Shown: positions 6,353 to 7,375 of the stretch, piece after piece
Layout of the letters: each line of letters starts with the position of its first letter
Numbering within the stretch: the stretch's first letter is position 1
From: Acidaminococcales bacterium
GTDB lineage: Bacteria > Bacillota > Negativicutes > Acidaminococcales > JAISLQ01
Assembly: GCA_031275255.1 (NCBI GenBank)
Contig: JAISPA010000282.1
Coordinates: forward strand, 1 to 7,375
Length of the DNA: 7,375 nucleotides
Direction: 5' to 3'
Notes under the pieces: model-generated
The model's input: the letters and a program-made list of their open reading frames with translations, nothing else
Told to the model about the DNA's origin: nothing
Databases searched by the model: none
Translations under genes and position numbers: made by a program

Positions 6353-6386
6353 ATCATAAGATTGCGATAGTTAGCTTGCGATAGTT
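6353..6386 (-). promoter_or_regulatory. Tandem 11-bp direct repeat with a -10-like hexamer upstream of the symporter gene
   Basis: AACTATCGCAA occurs twice exactly on the minus strand (6376-6386 and 6362-6372), three bases apart. TATGAT (6353-6358) lies downstream and matches the -10 consensus at five of six positions. With a 17-base spacer the -35 position would fall inside the first repeat and is a poor match (TCGCAA). This layout suits an internal promoter dependent on a bound regulator, but it may also be a small local duplication. Confidence 0.4.
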
Positions 6387-6401
6387 GGCGGCAAACGACG
6401 C

Positions 6402-6426
6402 TCCGCCCGGCTTATCCGGCGGGCGC
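6402..6426 (-). other. GC-rich hairpin after the amidohydrolase stop
   Basis: GCCCG and CGGGC arms flank a CCGG-CTTAT-CCGG core immediately after the amidohydrolase stop codon. No T-run follows on the minus strand, so termination is doubtful. It may protect the 3' end of a processed upstream transcript. Confidence 0.35.
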
Positions 6427-6428
6427 GC

Positions 6429-7163
6429 CTACAGCCTGAACAGTTCCCGCGCGGTTTCGCCCAGGCACATATCCATTTCTTCTTTGCTCAGGGTTTTTAT
6501 GGAGCGGTATTTTGTCAACTCGTTCTCCATATTGTCCGGAAGGTCGCTGCCGAACATAACTCTGCCCGCGCCTATGCTCTTTATAAAGCTTCTCACCCGA
6601 TGCGGGGCGCCGACCCACGACGTTTCCAGATAAACATTCGGGCACTCCTTCGCGACTAATTCCGCTTCGCCGCTGTAAACATAAGCGCCGGCGTGCGAAA
6701 GAACGATCTTAAGTTCAGGATGCCGCCGGGCGCGCGGCACGATCACGGACGGCAGCGTCATGGGTACGCCCAGCCCCGTATGCACAAGCACGGGCAAATT
6801 AAAGATTTCCGCCGCCTCAAATACCTTATCGGCATCTTTGGCCGTTACGGGGCAGGCGTGCCCCAAAGGATGTATTTTGACGGCCCGGAACCCCATCTTC
6901 ACGCATCTTTCCGCTTCCCGCATATAAGCATCCCGGCCGCAATGGGGATTTATGGAAATCATGCCGAAAATGCGGCCGGGATGCTTTTGCGCCAGCGCGG
7001 CTATTTGGTCGTGCACCCCGGCTTCTTCGTCCGTTCCCGGAAACGGCATAACCATAGACGCGTCAACACCCGCGCCGTCCATATAACCGATTAACTCTTC
7101 CGCCGACACATGATGATCAAAGACAAAACACCCGCCCAAATGCTGATGCGAATCCACAATCAT
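6429..7163 (-). CDS. Amidohydrolase-family TIM-barrel metal enzyme (Amidohydro_2 type)
   Basis: The product has 244 residues. It begins M-I-V-D4-S-H6-Q-H8, the metal-binding HxH at the end of the first barrel strand. Further likely ligands or catalytic residues are V-K97-I-H-P, V-H128-T-G, L-S-H157-A-G and F-G-S-D207-L-P. This is the complete set expected of the family, which includes 2-pyrone-4,6-dicarboxylate lactonase, ACMSD-like decarboxylases and other hydrolases. At 244 residues it is near the short end of the family (often 270-330) but looks complete. There is no signal peptide, so it is cytoplasmic. Start choice is clear: GGAAGGAGAG precedes the ATG at 7161-7163. It lies 36 bp after an SDR oxidoreductase gene and is followed by a transporter gene, which supports a role in breakdown of an imported compound. 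Hydrolysis or decarboxylation cannot be told apart here. Confidence 0.88.
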   Translation of the reverse strand: MIVDSHQHLGGCFVFDHHVSAEELIGYMDGAGVDASMVMPFPGTDEEAGVHDQIAALAQKHPGRIFGMISINPHCGRDAYMREAERCVKMGFRAVKIHPLGHACPVTAKDADKVFEAAEIFNLPVLVHTGLGVPMTLPSVIVPRARRHPELKIVLSHAGAYVYSGEAELVAKECPNVYLETSWVGAPHRVRSFIKSIGAGRVMFGSDLPDNMENELTKYRSIKTLSKEEMDMCLGETARELFRL

Positions 7164-7199
7164 GTTGTTTTTCTCTCCTTCCTTATCCCAAGCCGTGCT

Positions 7200-7375
7200 T
7201 TAAGCCATAAGCCGTCCGCCGTTTATGTCTATGACCGCGCCGGTAATATAAGACGAATCGTCGGACGCCAAAAATACTGCCACGCTGGCCTGTTCTTCGG
7301 CTGTGGAAAGCCTGCCGAGGGGTATGGACGCCAAAGTGGCCTGCTGTTGCTCTTCATTCAGTTCATTCCACAAAT
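7200..7375 (-). CDS. Short-chain dehydrogenase/reductase (SDR), C-terminal end only
   Basis: Only the last 57 residues are inside the window; the start lies beyond the right edge. They read [13 protein letters not shown] (17-29 of the visible part), then [13 protein letters not shown] (33-45) and V-I-D-I-N-G-G (47-53). This is the near-invariant end of classical NAD(P)-dependent SDRs: P-x-G-R, F-L-A-S-D, Y-I-T-G and a D-G-G-like ending. The catalytic Tyr-x-x-x-Lys and Rossmann Gly motif are outside the window. It stops 36 bp before the amidohydrolase gene on the same strand, so it is the upstream visible member of that operon. Family assignment is firm; substrate is unknown. Confidence 0.9.
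   Translation of the reverse strand, partial: LWNELNEEQQQATLASIPLGRLSTAEEQASVAVFLASDDSSYITGAVIDINGGRLMA

Overview
All well-supported genes in this 7.4 kb window lie on the minus strand, so transcription runs from high to low coordinates. Strong AGGAGG-type ribosome binding sites, GTG and ATG starts, intrinsic terminators and a clostridial-looking LysA variant suggest a fairly GC-rich Firmicute. A Sporomusa-like Negativicute would fit, but that placement is inference. No phage, insertion sequence, CRISPR array, tRNA or rRNA gene was recognised.

Region 1 (7375 to about 4362) looks like an operon. It starts outside the window with the C-terminal end of a short-chain dehydrogenase/reductase. It continues with a metal-dependent amidohydrolase of the TIM-barrel Amidohydro_2 type, a 510-residue sodium:solute symporter (SSS family) and a 101-residue protein with two membrane segments. 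It ends at a strong hairpin terminator. A transporter, a small membrane partner, a hydrolase or decarboxylase and an oxidoreductase suggest uptake and breakdown of an organic acid or similar small molecule. The substrate cannot be read from the sequence. A tandem 11-bp repeat beside a good -10 hexamer may give extra control just before the symporter.

Region 2 (about 4320 to 2881) is one gene for a polytopic membrane permease of unknown substrate. It is flanked by terminators on both sides, so it is probably its own unit or is read by leakage from region 1.

Region 3 (about 2880 to 1) starts with about 345 bp without a convincing gene. This stretch holds a plausible promoter and a long, hairpin-rich leader. 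Then come a diaminopimelate decarboxylase-type gene (lysA) with an altered PLP-site motif, a secreted PDZ-domain protein, and the first 64 codons of a TrmH/SpoU-type RNA methyltransferase that runs off the left edge. The three genes share a strand with gaps of 105 and 39 bp and may be co-transcribed.

The most notable points are the lysA active-site change (HxGS replaced by FLAS), the structured lysA leader, the uncharacterised transporter/hydrolase operon with its small membrane protein, and the orphan permease. No clearly new defence or mobile system is visible.
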